The notes beneath the pieces were generated by a model. The model was not told the origin of the DNA. It saw only the letters and a program-made list of their open reading frames with translations, and did no database searches. Shown here in pieces: positions 34,860 to 47,671 of a stretch of 64,000 bases of DNA (positions are counted from its first letter, which is position 1; the number at the start of each line of letters is the position of its first letter). Origin of the DNA: Dasypus novemcinctus (Eukaryota > Chordata > Mammalia > Cingulata > Dasypodidae); the NCBI RefSeq assembly GCF_030445035.2, contig NC_080673.1, forward strand, positions 157,414,216 to 157,478,215, written 5' to 3'. The position numbers and the translations under genes were made by a program.

Positions 34860-37800
34860 CATGTTACATAGACATGTTTTGTAATGGAAACCTCAGCACA
34901 GACTTACTATTTCCAACTGGAATATTCATGATATAAGGTAAAACATATGAAGAATGATAAGTCTGGAATTCTTCCTCTTTCTCTAGTTATTTAGAGAGAA
35001 ATTGCTGCTTCATCTAACACCTAAAATCTTGCTTGCACTTTTTTACTGCAGAATTCCTTTTGGCAGGTGGGTTCAGTAGGTTAACTGTTTTAAACATCTG
35101 TTTATATTTTACTTTGCATTGCAATGCCTGAAATGGATTGTAGTAAAGCATAAAATCCATTTTTGTCTTGTATGCGCTCCCTGATTATTTTCAGCTGTAG
35201 AAAGCCAATATTTTAGTTTTCTACTCACTTGGCCAATCTGTTTCAATTTTAAAAGTCACAACATTTCCATTGTTGTAGGATCAGCCAGTCAATTAAGTCT
35301 CCAAGATTTGCACAAATTCAATCACCTCCTTAGTGTTGTGGAAAAAATTAGATTCAGCTTTGTTTTGCAATGTATTGGGCTCTTTTGGATTTTGCCATTG
35401 CTTCCTTAGAAATGTAGTAATTTTAATCAGGATTTGTAATGTAAAATATTGATATGAATAAATTTTAAATATTTAAGCTCCTGGAGAATGGATATCACAA
35501 CCTTCTTTTCTTTCCCAGTAGCTTCTGTTGTTTTCAAAAAGATAGGCTTAAAAAAGGACCTTTAAGACTTTCGAATATATGCAGAAAGAGTTCTGATATT
35601 TTATCTGCCTTGAAAGGAATCTTTTATTGCTTTAAGATTTGTTTCTGCTATAAAACGATAACATTGACATTTTTGAGATTGGGGGCAAAGTCATCTCCAA
35701 AAAAGGGATGCAGGTTCCCATTTATCTACCCTGTCTAGATAGGAAGGAGCCTGCAGAAATATGATCTTCCTGCTTTGCTCTGAAGAAAATGGGGTTTACC
35801 TTAAAGCTAAAAGATTCTCCTTATTGCTTCTCTTGATATTAGTTCACTGGAATAAAGATTATAGCTTTCTTCCAGGAAGACTGAATTGAGCAAACTTCAC
35901 CTTCTACGTTAGCAAGAAATCAGGGCTCTTAGAACTGACCCTCTGATAAAGAAACTTATTTTTTTTTTCCACTTTTTGTTTTGCTTTACCCATCTCATTT
36001 TTATTTTTGGAATATTTGTGGTAGAAGCAAAACATTTTTTTAAATCCCTTATTGGAAAGTATAGAAATATGGTCAGGACAGGGGGATGACTTTGTAAAGT
36101 CACATAAGTTATCACTGGTGGAGAGAGTATTCTAAAAGCTGCCTCTGAAACATTCCAATTTGTTCCTTTACATTTCAGACTTCAGCCAAACAATGCTACC
36201 CTTAAAATGGAAACACTGAAGTGATGCCCTCCTTGGAGGCTGGACTCTTCCCATTTGGTCTTCTTGACAGGGTACTTTGTTGGTATTTAATCTCTATATT
36301 GAGCATCCATTTTGGGATATTTGAATATGAAACTGAGGAGAATTACCTGGGGCCACTGTTACTTTGTTAATTTTCAAAGGAGAAAAACATGGGCAGGGTT
36401 GGCTTGCAAAACCATGTGTTCTGGTGTGAACCAAGTAATTTCATTTTGAGAGAGAGCATGGATTATTTGAACTTCATATGCTTCAATTAAATGCCAGAAA
36501 CTGGGATGAAAAGACCTACTGAAAACCAGATGCTTTTTCTTTATGCCTCTGGGGACATTGAAAATAAACACCACCACAAAAGATATTTGGATTTGGCATA
36601 ATTCACTGATGGATGATTTTGGAGGCATTTTGCTTATTGTTAGAGGGGGAGCTAATATTATGGAGAATTGACAGATGCCTGGTTTGAGAAGTATTTAAGT
36701 TATTTGTCTCCTATCCAATAAAGCTACTTTAAATTCATGTAAGGGGCATTTCACAGTTCACTGAGAACAGAGAGGAAAGCATCACCAGGACATGATGCTC
36801 CTGTCCAAAAGTAAAGGAAATGACTTCTGGTCATCCAACACCACCAACAGATATACAAACAATAAATCTTGTCTCTAAAAGAGTCTTTCCCAACAGGTTC
36901 CATATTGCTGCACAGTGGGTGGGGTCTCCATTCCTTATGGGAGAGGACGAGACACTCAAAACAGAAAAAAAGGTTCATGTCCCTACTCACTTGCTAGAAA
37001 GTGGATTCTGGAGAGTCAACTTTTCATTTGCCCAACTGTGTAACATCTGTACTGCCCAGTTCTGCATACATGCCAGATTTTATGCAGGATTTATTCTTTG
37101 TCAGCTGTCACTTCCACCAGTACTTCAGAGCTCCCTGATTCTCTCTTTACACATCTCCATGGAGAGCTCTGGGATAAGTACATAATGCTTTTACTGAACT
37201 TTCTTATTCTAGCACATGCCTAATTAGTTCAAGAAACTTAAAAGATACTTTTCTCTTTCTCTTCTCCCTTACCCCAGCCCTGTCTTTACTCCTTACACTT
37301 ATTGAAAGTCATTAGTAAAAGAATTAAAAGTCACATAAATTCTACCAAAAAAAAAAAAACCCCATTAAAATATCTACTCTCATTTTGATTTAAGAATGTT
37401 TTCATATTTTGGCTTGGTGGTATCATAAACTTTAGAGCATTAAATAGGTTGTCAACGAAATTCACCAGATTGGCATATGAATTAGGATAAATTTTGGCTA
37501 GTAATATTTGTGAACCTAAAATTCACTGAGCGTGTTGACCAAGTATCTTGTATTAACTAAGTCTATATGATTTCATACTTTTACTTTAGAAGTCTAATCA
37601 TTTTGGGATCTGAGAAAATCAATGTTAGTGTCACATTAGGAAGGTGGACTTAACCTTCATTCTTCAAAATACTTTTGCTCAGCAACAGTTTACATATTAC
37701 CTCAAGTTCGTCTGAAATTTGGTTTTAACTTAAATGAATCCAATCGGCAATAAAAGTATTGACATATTTCTAAGACTGATGCTATACCTTAATAGCAAGC

Positions 37801-38690
37801 TGATCTTAGTCTTTTTCAGAAGGTATCCATCTTAAGGTGAATATTACCACTTCTAGAGTTACTACAGGCCAAAGATGGCAATACCTTCAGCAAAATCTTG
37901 GAATGGTCAGGGCTAGGGCTTTATTTTTGTTAGTTAGGTTTTTAATTACAGATGAACTTGAATTTCCTTCCTATTTTAATCTTTACTAAGGAAAATTACA
38001 TTTTATATTGCGTTCAAAATGACATCCATGTCTTTGAAAACTGACTATCAAGGCCAAGATTTGAGTGCCATTTTCACGGAAAAATATTCTAATAATAGAC
38101 ACTATAGAAGATTCCACATTTTCTAGTATTCCATGTAATCCTCTGGAAATATGTTTAAATCTTAGTGAATTGCTTATTTTGTTATGATTTTTTCTATTTC
38201 TCTTAATGATGGGGAATAAAAATTTTCTGTAATTGAAGGTTCCAGGTAATTAAGGTTTTAGAATAGATAATTTCGAAATATGAAATCTAGAAAGAACTTG
38301 AAAAAAAAAAAGTACCCCAGACAGGTCATTCTAAAACATTATCTCTTTATTTTCCAGTGTAGTGTGGTGATAGTCCTTTGTTAATTCTGTCTGACTTAGG
38401 AGGAAAAAATTTAATACTTACCTCCTAATGGGGCAGAAATTCTGAGGAATGATGTTTCAAAGCTATTAAGTTGAGATCTAGGACACAGGGTCTGAGACAT
38501 CCAGGGTGAGTGAAACCTTAGTCTGTCTTCACAGGGACAGAGCTAGAAAGTGGATGATGTGTTCCAGGAATTTCTTCTGAAAGCCATGGTCTATAATTAA
38601 GAAACTGCAGGGTCTTTAGTCACCTACTTGATTTCAGAAGAGAGAATTCAGTGATTATCACTTTATATTCTCTTTTTTGTTTTTAAGACT
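34860..38690. other. CORIN intron 1 stretch with no recognised gene
   Basis: AT-rich, largely unique-looking sequence. Open frames up to 121 codons (for example 36820-37185 plus) lack recognised domains. No clear SINE or LINE is present. Confidence 0.5.
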
Positions 38691-38739
38691 TCTGACAGTG
38701 AGAGGGCATATTTAGAGAAGCTTATTGATTCCCTCTTTT

Positions 38740-38910
38740 ACCATGTATCGAATACCTGCTATGTGCCAGGCCCTTCATTAAGTGCTGGAGCTACAATGGT
38801 GAGCAAAACTTCACAAGGTCCCTGCCCTCGTGGAGCTTACCGTCTAGCAGGAATAAGAAACACAATCTAATAATCACACAAATACATGCAAAATTGGAAC
38901 TGGGGTAAAA
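38740..38910 (-). mobile_element. L2 LINE fragment, antisense
   Basis: The plus strand reads AATACCTGCTATGTGCCAGG, TGGAGCTACAATGGTGAGCA and CCTGCCCTCGTGGAGCTTAC, the reverse complement of the L2 3' end. Confidence 0.75.
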
Positions 38911-39059
38911 GCACAGAAAGGGGTAATGAGTTGGGAGTGGAAAGGAGGCCATTCCATGCCGAGAGCTTTTGAGTTTCTGGAAAGAACCAGGGAGCAGGAG
39001 CCTAGAGAGGGAGAGGGGGAAAGTGGTGTGCAAAGAGCCTGGGAGGAGTCAGGGCCAGA

Positions 39060-39195
39060 CCCAGGAGATTCTGCTTCTCCAGGTGTGGTCCTTGGGCCAC
39101 CAGCATCAGCATCCCTGGGAGTTAGTGATGAATGTAGAGTCTCAGGCCCCAGCCCAGATCTACAGGATCAGAACCTCCCACATGACTCAGGTTAC
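39060..39195 (+). mobile_element. MER5A-type DNA transposon
   Basis: It contains TCTCCAGGTGTGGTCCTTGG, CCACCAGCATCAGCATCCCT and CAGCCCAGATCTACAGGATC, the MER5A order. The LINE-1-like tail at 39205 follows at once. Confidence 0.7.
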
Positions 39196-39204
39196 ATTGA
39201 CTTT

Positions 39205-39835
39205 TTTTTTTGCATTTATTTATTTTTTATTGTATTTTTTTGAAGATACATAGATCACAAAAAATGTTATGTTAAAAAACACAAGAGGTTCCCACATACC
39301 TCACCCCCACTTCCCTCACTCTTCCCACATCAACACCTCTTTCGTCAATGTGGCACATTCATTGCATTTGGTGAATACTTTTTGGAGCACTGCTGCACCA
39401 CATGGATTATAGTTTACATTGTAGTTTACACTCTCCTCCAGTACATTCGGTGGGTTATGACAGGTTGTGTAATGTCCAGTATCTTTCCCTGCAATATCAT
39501 TTAGGACAACTACAAGTCCTGAAAATGCCCCCACATCACATCTCTTCTTCCCTCTCCTTGCCCTCAGCAACTACCGTGGCCACTTTCTCCACATCAATGC
39601 TACAGTTTCTTCCATTAAGGTCACAATAGTTCTATAGTAGAATACCAGTAAGTCCACTCTAATCCACACTCTATCCTCCATCCTGTGGACCCTGGGATGG
39701 TGATGTCCACTCCACCTCTATATGGAGAGGGGGCTTAGATCCCACATAGTTGATGGATGCATTTCTCCTGCTTGGAGTTGTAGGCACTCTCGGTTCGCTG
39801 GTGTGGTGGTCGACTATCTTCACCTCCCTGTGTAT
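39205..39835 (-). mobile_element. Xenarthran LINE-1-like 3' end, minus strand, older copy
   Basis: A T-rich tail (39200-39240) is followed by AAGAGGTTCCCACATACC, CATTCATTGCATTTGGTGAA, CATGGATTATAGTTTACATT and GTAGAATACCAGTAAGTCCA, in the same order as the copies at 9440 and 30433. Homology stops near 39833. An 84-codon minus-strand frame (39316-39570) is homologous to part of the frame at 9474-9926. Confidence 0.7.
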
Positions 39836-41735
39836 TCTACACCATGATGAAGAAGCCTATCTTTGTCTTTAAAGTCTCTGGAGGATTTTCAGCAGAGAGA
39901 TGACACAACCAAATGCTGTTTTGAAAAGATCACTTGGGCTACAGTGTGGAGATGGGAAGGAGATCAGTGATGTTGTGGGGAAGCAACGCTCAGGAGTCTC
40001 TGAGGGGACTACGAGATAAACCAGTCCATGGATTACCTGCATTTCTACCAAGCTTACTTTCTTATTGTTTGCTCCCTATAAACCTCTACTTAAAAACATA
40101 TGGCTACCACACTGCATTTAGTAATTTGTAATTGAAAATTGCCAAGTTGTAAATTACTAAGTTGCAAACTATTTCTTCTAAATTTATCTTGACCAAAGAC
40201 ATGTAAATGGCAGTGAACTTCTATTAGCAGGTGATATCCATGGTGGCTTTTATACTGAGATGCTATTATTCTGGTCAGAAACAAGGAAAATTGATAGTTA
40301 CATTATTTAGCCCTAAAATCCTAAATGTATGGATTTTAAAGGAAACTTGTAATGTTCATTTTTCCTCTACCAGCAAAAGTAAGTACATAAAAAACCCAAG
40401 AACTTTTCTTGGAAATTTTTGCTAGCCTTTAAGTATGAGTCACTCATTTACTGATACATATGTTTATTCTGAACCAACTGTAATGAGCACTTGTTAGTTG
40501 CCTAACAGATAAAAATAATGTTCTGGACATATGGTAAACTATTTGGTGAATGAATTAAACATAGACTTTAAGCTCTTGATATTATAACTTGGCGATTTTA
40601 CCATGTACATAAATGAACATGATCCAAAGTAGAAAATGAAAAATGCCATAGGTGGGTTAAATTTCACTCACTCTAAAAAATTACTAAGAAATTGAGGATG
40701 CCACGGACCAATGTCTGAGAATCTCTGTTTTAAAGGGTTATACTTAAAAGTCAACTTCTTTTCATATTCTTAGCATAAGTGATGGCTACAAGTATTTTTA
40801 AAAACGCTGTCTTCCATGAAATCCACTACTATTTTCTTTTCTTAAAAAAGGAAGACACATTTATTAGAAGCATAAAACTTTCTGACTTCACAGCTTGCAA
40901 TAGGCAAAGTGACTATGGAATTGGAAAGATAGTTCTAGAGAATACTAATTTATTAATTTTTAGTATGTTTTCCCTGAAAAGAAAAAGCATGATATCTCCT
41001 GCATTGAAATATATCATCTAATGATAAAATTATAATCTTTCTTTTTAAAAAACATTTTTGACAAATAAATTTTCTATTCCAAGTATTTTTGATTGATTCA
41101 GTAGACTTTATAAGACATATATCATTAAAAATGAAGTAGTTATTAGCACAATCATGTACAGAGAATTGTCTTTAGGTGACTTAATTCATCCATGTATTCA
41201 ACAGGTATAAATCCACTGCTGACTGTGCTCACATGCTGTTCTAGAAGGTGGGAATACATATGAGAAAGGGCAATATTTGCATATTTAGAGAGGGATACAA
41301 TTGAATTCGTGTTATTTTTTCTATTATTATAGTTTTATGGAAGCAGGGATAAATTTATATTTTCTAGCTATATGGTCTTAGGATTTGTTGGTTCCCATAT
41401 TTTATAATGTATGTTTCAGTACTATTTCAATTTAAATATCCCCAAAGTTTGTGCTTTCTCTCTTCTAATGTAACACATGTTGTCTTGATCTATGTTTTTC
41501 TATGTTAGAGATTATTTTGAATTTTGTATGTTTGAATGCATTGCTACCATGCATTACAGCAGTTAGTTTTGTCTGCCAATTTGCCACCTATACAATTATA
41601 TCAGGTTTCACTAACAACCCTCATGAAGAGAAAAAATGTGATTATCTTAAAAGGATATATATTTTAGGTTCATTATCATATAAAATGTTTAGATTTACAA
41701 ATACGCACATATGTTGATATACATTGATAGCCTAT

Positions 41736-41955
41736 CAGGAATTGGCAAGCTTTCACTGTAAAGGGCCAGAGAGTAAATATTTTAAGCTCTGTGAGCCCCA
41801 CAACTTCGTTGCAACTACTCAATGCTGCTATTGTAGCAGGAAAGCTGTTATAGACACTATATAAACAAATGAATATGCTCTGTACCAATAAAACATTATT
41901 TACAAAAATAGGCAGGGCTGGATTTGGCCCATGGGCTGTAGTTTGCTGACCCCTG
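41736..41955. mobile_element. hAT-type DNA transposon with terminal inverted repeats
   Basis: The left end CAGGAATTGGCAAGCTTT and right end GTTTGCTGACCCCTG are imperfect inverted repeats. Internal blocks AAGGGCCAGAGAGTAAATAT and CTGGATTTGGCCCATGGGC are those of a widespread nonautonomous mammalian element. It has no coding capacity. Confidence 0.75.
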
Positions 41956-41999
41956 CTCTCTAGATTTAAAATTTAAAATTAATTCTCACATAACCCAAC

Positions 42000-42680
42000 A
42001 ATAAGAGTGAAACAAGGGTAGACAGTTCCCAGGCACTTCTCCCCGCTCTGAATTAGGGGAGTTGTGAGCGGGTAAGACCTTCAGGGCCTACGGGGGCACC
42101 TGGTTCCTTCTGGGTTAAACCTCTGCTCTGTTGTGACTTGGTTGTTAGCAGCTATTCCTACCTCTGATAATTAGTTGTCTATGAGAATCTGCCTACAGAG
42201 GCACCGATAACCCCCAGTTGGACATTTCTGGTTCATTGGCGCTCTGGTAAATCCTGACCCTGGTCTCAGGAGTTATTTTTCCTTCTCAGGAATTGATAGG
42301 CAGATATCTCCCTGTTCTCAAGCAGGTTTTGCTGTTTGTAGCTGCGGAAGTATCCCCAAGAATGCACCATGTGCTGATAAAGTCAAATGCTGCAGGAAGA
42401 TACAACAGGTTAAAGACCATTATACCTGAAAATGCCAGCTATGTTCTCCTTGATCTTTGAAATCTCAATAAAATGGTCTTGGTCCCCTGTTCCACCCCTG
42501 TGGAAGTCCAACCTCTATCTCCGCCAACCCACTGGGCACATGGTTCTTGTGATCACCTCTTGTCCAGCTGTGCTCCGAATCAGCTCAGGTTTTGAATCAT
42601 TTTTCATGTTGACTCTTTTCGACATCCCATCATACACAAGATTTAATTTTTTTCAAAATTTCAAAAAGTAAGTTTATTAA
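42000..42680 (+). other. LTR-like segment with polyadenylation signal (tentative)
   Basis: A GC-moderate block different from its surroundings contains AATAAAATGG near 42468 followed by TCTTGGTCCCCTGTTCC, which looks like an R-U5 junction of a retroviral LTR. I cannot identify a family, and no primer-binding site or TG...CA pair is certain. A 79-codon frame (42432-42671) spans the right part, with no recognised content. Confidence 0.25.
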
Positions 42681-44159
42681 TGTAATATAATTAGGTCAAT
42701 GGAACCCTATTTTAATCTCAATACTTCTCACATTGCAATATATGAACATGACAAATTCAGCTCTGTCAAGACAAAAATAAATGACTAATTAAGTGGGAAT
42801 TTCAGTCTACCTGAATTTGAAGTTCATGTTCTCTGAGGCTTTGTTGCATCTGTCACTTGAAAGGAAGTGTTCAAGTAAAGACCAGAAAGACCAGTCGCAG
42901 GCTGCCAGGGAGGTTTTTCACTGATGGTGCCGATATTATTCTATCATTCAACTCTGCAAATACTGGCCTATTAACTTATTTTTAATTTTATATACACATT
43001 AAAAATGAATTTAAATCATTTCATATATTGTCATTCCCTAGTGAATTTGTATGTCAGATGAAATAATGAATTTTAGGATTCCTTGATCTGTTTTATAGTA
43101 AGTGAAAATTAAATAAAAAAATCGATGTATTTACAGGCAAATTTTTAAATGAAAGCTCTTTTGAGAAAGCTTGCACTTGGCCACTGCTAAATGTACTTGT
43201 TCAGCCACTCAGATTCCTTCTTGCCTCCTCAACACAGGGCTCGTCTGTGGGAGAAGAATCTTCTCTCTTTTGACGCACATACCTATGAGTTTGCCTAGAA
43301 AATATTTTAACTTGGTGTTCAACTTTGTAGTGTTATTTCAACTCTTGGGTTGGCAAAGAGATTTATATCCTTATCCTGACTGCAGTGTAAACAATGGACT
43401 AAAAGGGTGCAAAAATGTGTGTAGATAAACCAGTCAAGAGGCCTTTGCATTATTCCAGTTTGAAACATGATGGTTGTTTTTATGTGGATCTATGTTTTAA
43501 CAAGGGTCTGTGAGGCCTGAGATTTTTGCTTTGCTCATTGGTACATCCCAAGGGTGCAAACAATGCCTGGCACATGATATGTGTTCAATTACCTTTTCTT
43601 GACATAGGTTACCCTGGAAGAATACTAGATATGGGGGCAAAGATTCTGTATTTAGTTTTGGTTTCAGAGATGTTGGATTTGAGCTGCTTTCACAATATCC
43701 AATTGTGCTATTGTGAAGGGTAAAGGTCCAGAGCTCAGAGGAAAGAACTAAGCCTGCTGTGTGAAGATGTGAATCACCTGCACAGAGCTAAAACTGAGGC
43801 TACACAAGTGGACGGCATTGCCTGGGGGGAGCCTCCAAAAAGACAGAAAAAAGTGACCAGAGATGTAGGAGAAGTTAAAGGAAGGAAATGCTTCAAGGAT
43901 GGCACGGCTAATGAAGCAGTTGACCTCTTAAATGTTACTATAAGTCATTGCAATGGAGATGGAAAATGTGTCATTTCATATAGGATCATGGGGGTCCTGG
44001 GTGAATATTGCAAGAGCTCTTTTCGGTGAGTGACAAAAGGGGGTATCAAATTGTTGTGGCTGCAGGGGTAAAAGTAAGTGAGGAAATTTGTTTGGCAAAC
44101 AGCTCTTACAGTATTCTGGATGGGAAAGAAGAGAATGATAAAAACAGTGGTTAAAGTGT

Positions 44160-44602
44160 GATATAGGTTTGAGGGAAGCAGACTTGGCCCAGTGGATAGG
44201 GCGTCCATCTACCACATGGGAGGTCCGCGGTTCAAACCCCAGGCCTCCTTGACCTGTGTGGAGCTGGCCCACGCGCAGTGCTGATGCGCGCAAGGAGTGC
44301 TGTGCCAAGCCAGGGTGCCCCCCGCGTAGGGGAGACCCACGTGCAAGGAATGTGCCCCGTAAGGAGAGCCGCCCAGTGCAAAAGAAAGTTCAGTCTGCCC
44401 AGGAATGGTGCCGCACACATGGAGAGCTGACACAACAAGATGATGCAACAAAGAGAAACACAGATTCCCATGCCGCTGACAACAACAGAAGCAGACAAAG
44501 AAGAACATGCAGCAAACAGACACAGAGAACAGATGGGGGGGGGCGGGGGCAGAAAGGGGAGAGAAAAAAAATTAAAAATGAAAAAAAAGATATAGGCTTG
44601 AG
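44160..44602 (+). mobile_element. DAS-type SINE, plus strand, with 14-bp target-site duplication
   Basis: Element 44174-44588 starts GGAAGCAGACTTGGCCCAGT, has a well-kept B box (GCGGTTCAAACCCC) and the body block CCCCGTAAGGAGAGCCGCCC, and ends in a G-run and A-rich tail. Flanks GATATAGGTTTGAG (44160-44173) and GATATAGGCTTGAG (44589-44602) differ at one base. Reading frames of 88-143 codons on both strands overlap it and are not genes. Confidence 0.9.
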
Positions 44603-45162
44603 AGTGGATAAAAAAATAATAGGGAGGGACTTAGGCATATTAAAAAAGAAGAATGTAAGATTCCTGAGAAGGGGGAAGGAGATGTAGTCAGTAACAAAAA
44701 ACAAGAATTGATCTTAAATAGGAGGCGGAACAGTCTCTCTATTGTTAACAGGAGGGAAGGCAGGCAGGATGGGTGCATAAACTGGCCATTTGTAGTTTAG
44801 ATTTGGCTAGGGAAAGGAATGCCCATCTCATCATTTTTATTCTCACTGTAAGGTGGGAATTGGGGTAAGTCCTCTTCTAAGAGTGAGAGCAGAAGAGTGG
44901 GAGGAGGTAGTTTAAGGAGAGAGGAGGTTTTAAAAGTAAATCAATTTTTATTGGCTCAACAAAGTATACTAGTTAGGGAGATTGTATCAGTACGTTTATA
45001 TAAACCAGCATGGCAGCTTTTAAAGTAAATAGTTCTTAAGATACAAGAAACAAATTCTTGCCAACAGGATTGGCAAACGTAAGAATTACAGACTTTTAAA
45101 TATGTGTAGGTCCAATCAGATGCATCATTTCCTGCCCAAACCATGGAATGCTATGTCTAAGC

Positions 45163-45672
45163 TTGACTTATAGTTTGGTTTTTTAAAATTTATTTATTTA
45201 TTCCTGCCCCCCTCCACCACTCCTCACTCCCATTGTCTGCTCTGTGTCCATTCGCTTTGTGTTCTTCTGTGTCTGTTTGTATTCTCATTAGGCAGCTCTG
45301 GGAACCGAGCCTGAGACCTTCCAGAGTGGGAGAGAGGCGATCATTCTCTTGTACCACCTCAGCTCCCTGTTCTGCTATATCTCTTATTGTCTCTCCTCTG
45401 TGTCTCTTTTTTTGTTGTTGTTGTTGCATCATCTTGCTGTGCCAGCTTTCCATGTCGGCTGGCACTCCTGCACAGGGCAGCACTCCTGTGAGGGGCAGCA
45501 CACCTGTGTGGGGCAGCACTCCTGTGTGGACCAGCATGCCGCATGGGCCAGCTCACTGTGTGGGTCAGCTTGCCTTCACCAGGAGGCGCTGGGCATCGAA
45601 CCCTGGACCTCCTATATGGTAGATAGGAGCCCAACTACTTGAGCCACAGCCATTTCCCTTGACTGAGAGTTT
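45163..45672 (-). mobile_element. DAS-type SINE variant, minus strand, with target-site duplication
   Basis: The plus strand begins with a T-rich tail and (ATTT)n, then the SINE body reversed, ending in CTCCTATATGGTAGATAGGA and TTGAGCCACAGCC (tRNA-like head). The middle contains repeats of the wording GGGCAGCAC(T/A)CCTGTG, about 4 copies at 45475-45530, unlike the copies at 7591 and 44174. Flanks TTGACTTATAGTTT (45163-45176) and TTGACTGAGAGTTT (45659-45672) differ at two bases. Confidence 0.8.
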
Positions 45673-46259
45673 TAAGGATGCAGAGGGTAGGGTAGAATGG
45701 GAAGAGGGGTACCATCTGGAGAGAGGGATGCTCAAAGTCCATTGAAACAAAGCTTAGGGATTACCCTAGCAGTTTATTCACTCAATAGTAAACGCTGAGA
45801 TTTGTATTATGTTGAGAGGAATCTCAAAGGGCCTCTGTATAATGTAGCATACACAGCAATAGTCATAAGAGGAGGAGTGGAAGAAGAAAGTTATGTGCTC
45901 AACAGGAAAGTGCTCAACTATTGCTTTTCTTCCAAATTATTTTGTCCTTCTCTCCTGAAAAAACCTAGGCATTAGAAAAATTATTTGGATTAGTCCCAAG
46001 AATGGTTTTTGGAGGTCAAGTACTTGTTAATGTATACAATCTCCCTTGACTAATACTATGTGGGATTCCAGTTAGCCCGGAGGCCATTGTTAATTTGTCA
46101 TGCATGAAGATTATCCCTCTAATGCTCCTGTAAGCACCTTAACAAAGAAACGCCTTCCCTTATAGTAGAAGTCAAAGATAGTTCATAATTCCTTAACACT
46201 CTGGATATATTTTACAACTCTTTCACTTTTTAGGGGTGCTTTTATCAGAATTATGGCTG

Positions 46260-46540
46260 GCTCAAGGGCTCTTCTCTCCACAATGTCTTACCTGATGCCT
46301 CTGTGCAAAACCATATTCTTATCTTTGGAATTCCCATGGCACTTACTAGCTATAAATCTCATGATGCTTATCATTTGCTATCTTGAAATAAGTTGCATTA
46401 TTTATGTACATATCTGTCCTAGAGGACTATGAAGTTTTCAAGGGATAGTTGGTCTGAAATCATTTGTATATCCATCACTAGGTTTATAATGATCTGCATA
46501 CAAAAAGCATTCAACAACTAATTGTTGAGCAAATGAAATA
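46260..46540 (+). mobile_element. L2 LINE fragment
   Basis: It contains CCCATGGCACTTACTAGCTA, ACATATCTGTCCTAGAGGAC and a tail AAAAAGCATTCAACAACTAA, in L2 order but well diverged. Confidence 0.5.
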
Positions 46541-47671
46541 GGTCTATTCTGCTCCTATCTCTGTTGGGCTATGTCCTACACTTGATTTTTACAGATAAAT
46601 GTTATCTACAAGCCTTATAGGGCACGGTCCATCCAATGCTTGCATTATAATAAATGTGCTATTGGAGATCTCATATTATATTGTGCTAGTGTCACATTTT
46701 CTTATAGATAAAACTAGGAACTAACTCTGAATGATCTCACATTGGCTGGTAGCTTTAAACCAGGTACAGAGAGAAAAGGTTAGTAAAGAAATTAATTTAG
46801 GAAATGATGCCAGCCACAAGCTAATGTCCTAAATTGTTACAAGTAGGAGGAGAGGAGCTGCTCATAATGATTCAAAGTACTTATAGTAACATCTCAAACT
46901 CCTGCTGGAAAAGTCACTGCTCTAAACCAGTCGTTTGCAATAAATGAATTTTCAGACATGATTTCTGCAAAGGATGAATAAGCAAAATTTAAAGCTTTAG
47001 AAGAAAGAAGTTTATCTGAACTGTCACTGTTGCACTTTCATCATCATCTAAATGGACGGGCTGCAGAAGTGTGGACAGCCAAAGAGGTCCTGAGAGGTTG
47101 CTGGGGTTTTACTGGCTGATAGGGCAGTCTCTTTCTAGTTGTTCAACTTGTCACTAAATCCATGGTCAGTAATGTTTAACCTTGCTGAATTATTAGTGGA
47201 GTATGTTATTTTATCCAGGTTCATTAGGATTTGGTTTAAGACTAAAGGGACACACAAAAATGAAGTCTGGATCTTGTCTACACCGCTCACCAATGCATTA
47301 GGCAGTCTTTGCTTACAACTTTGGGCCCAGGTGGGTTCTTGCCGCAGTAATTCATAGTCCTTGAGAATAATACCAAATTGGTAAATATATTTCAGAAGAC
47401 CAAGACAGAATATCATTAAAAGTTCATAAAATTCTATGAAATATTTTAGAAATAGATGATTTGCTCTGTTCTAAGTATGGATGTTGACTATTATTTGTTC
47501 ATTTAGTTGCACGATTTGGTTAACAATCACATTTCATGCCCTAAAGCACATAATAAAATCTTTTTAGAGTGCTGCTCTTCTAAATGGATAGCTGTAATCT
47601 AAAGTTTCACACCATGCATTGCCTTGCTTTGTAATATTAAAACCATGTTTCAATTTCCTCTTTGACTTTAG

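Larger units (their letters stand above)
13984..47671 (+). other. CORIN: CORIN intron 1 (33.7 kb)
   Basis: Runs from the donor GTAAGG at 13984 to the acceptor TTGACTTTAG ending at 47671. It contains the alternative first exon at 14200, a pyrimidine-rich tract at 15225-15277 and many repeats listed separately. Stretches at about 22.9-27.6 kb, 34.9-38.7 kb and 40.1-41.7 kb show no gene and only scattered weak repeat similarity. Confidence 0.85.

Noticed and set aside
36820..37185. 121-codon open frame in CORIN intron 1
   Set aside because: No recognised protein family, no splice context and ordinary composition; a chance frame is more likely.
44174..44260. tRNA gene-like A and B boxes
   Set aside because: They belong to the head of a SINE with target-site duplication. 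No intact tRNA cloverleaf is supported.
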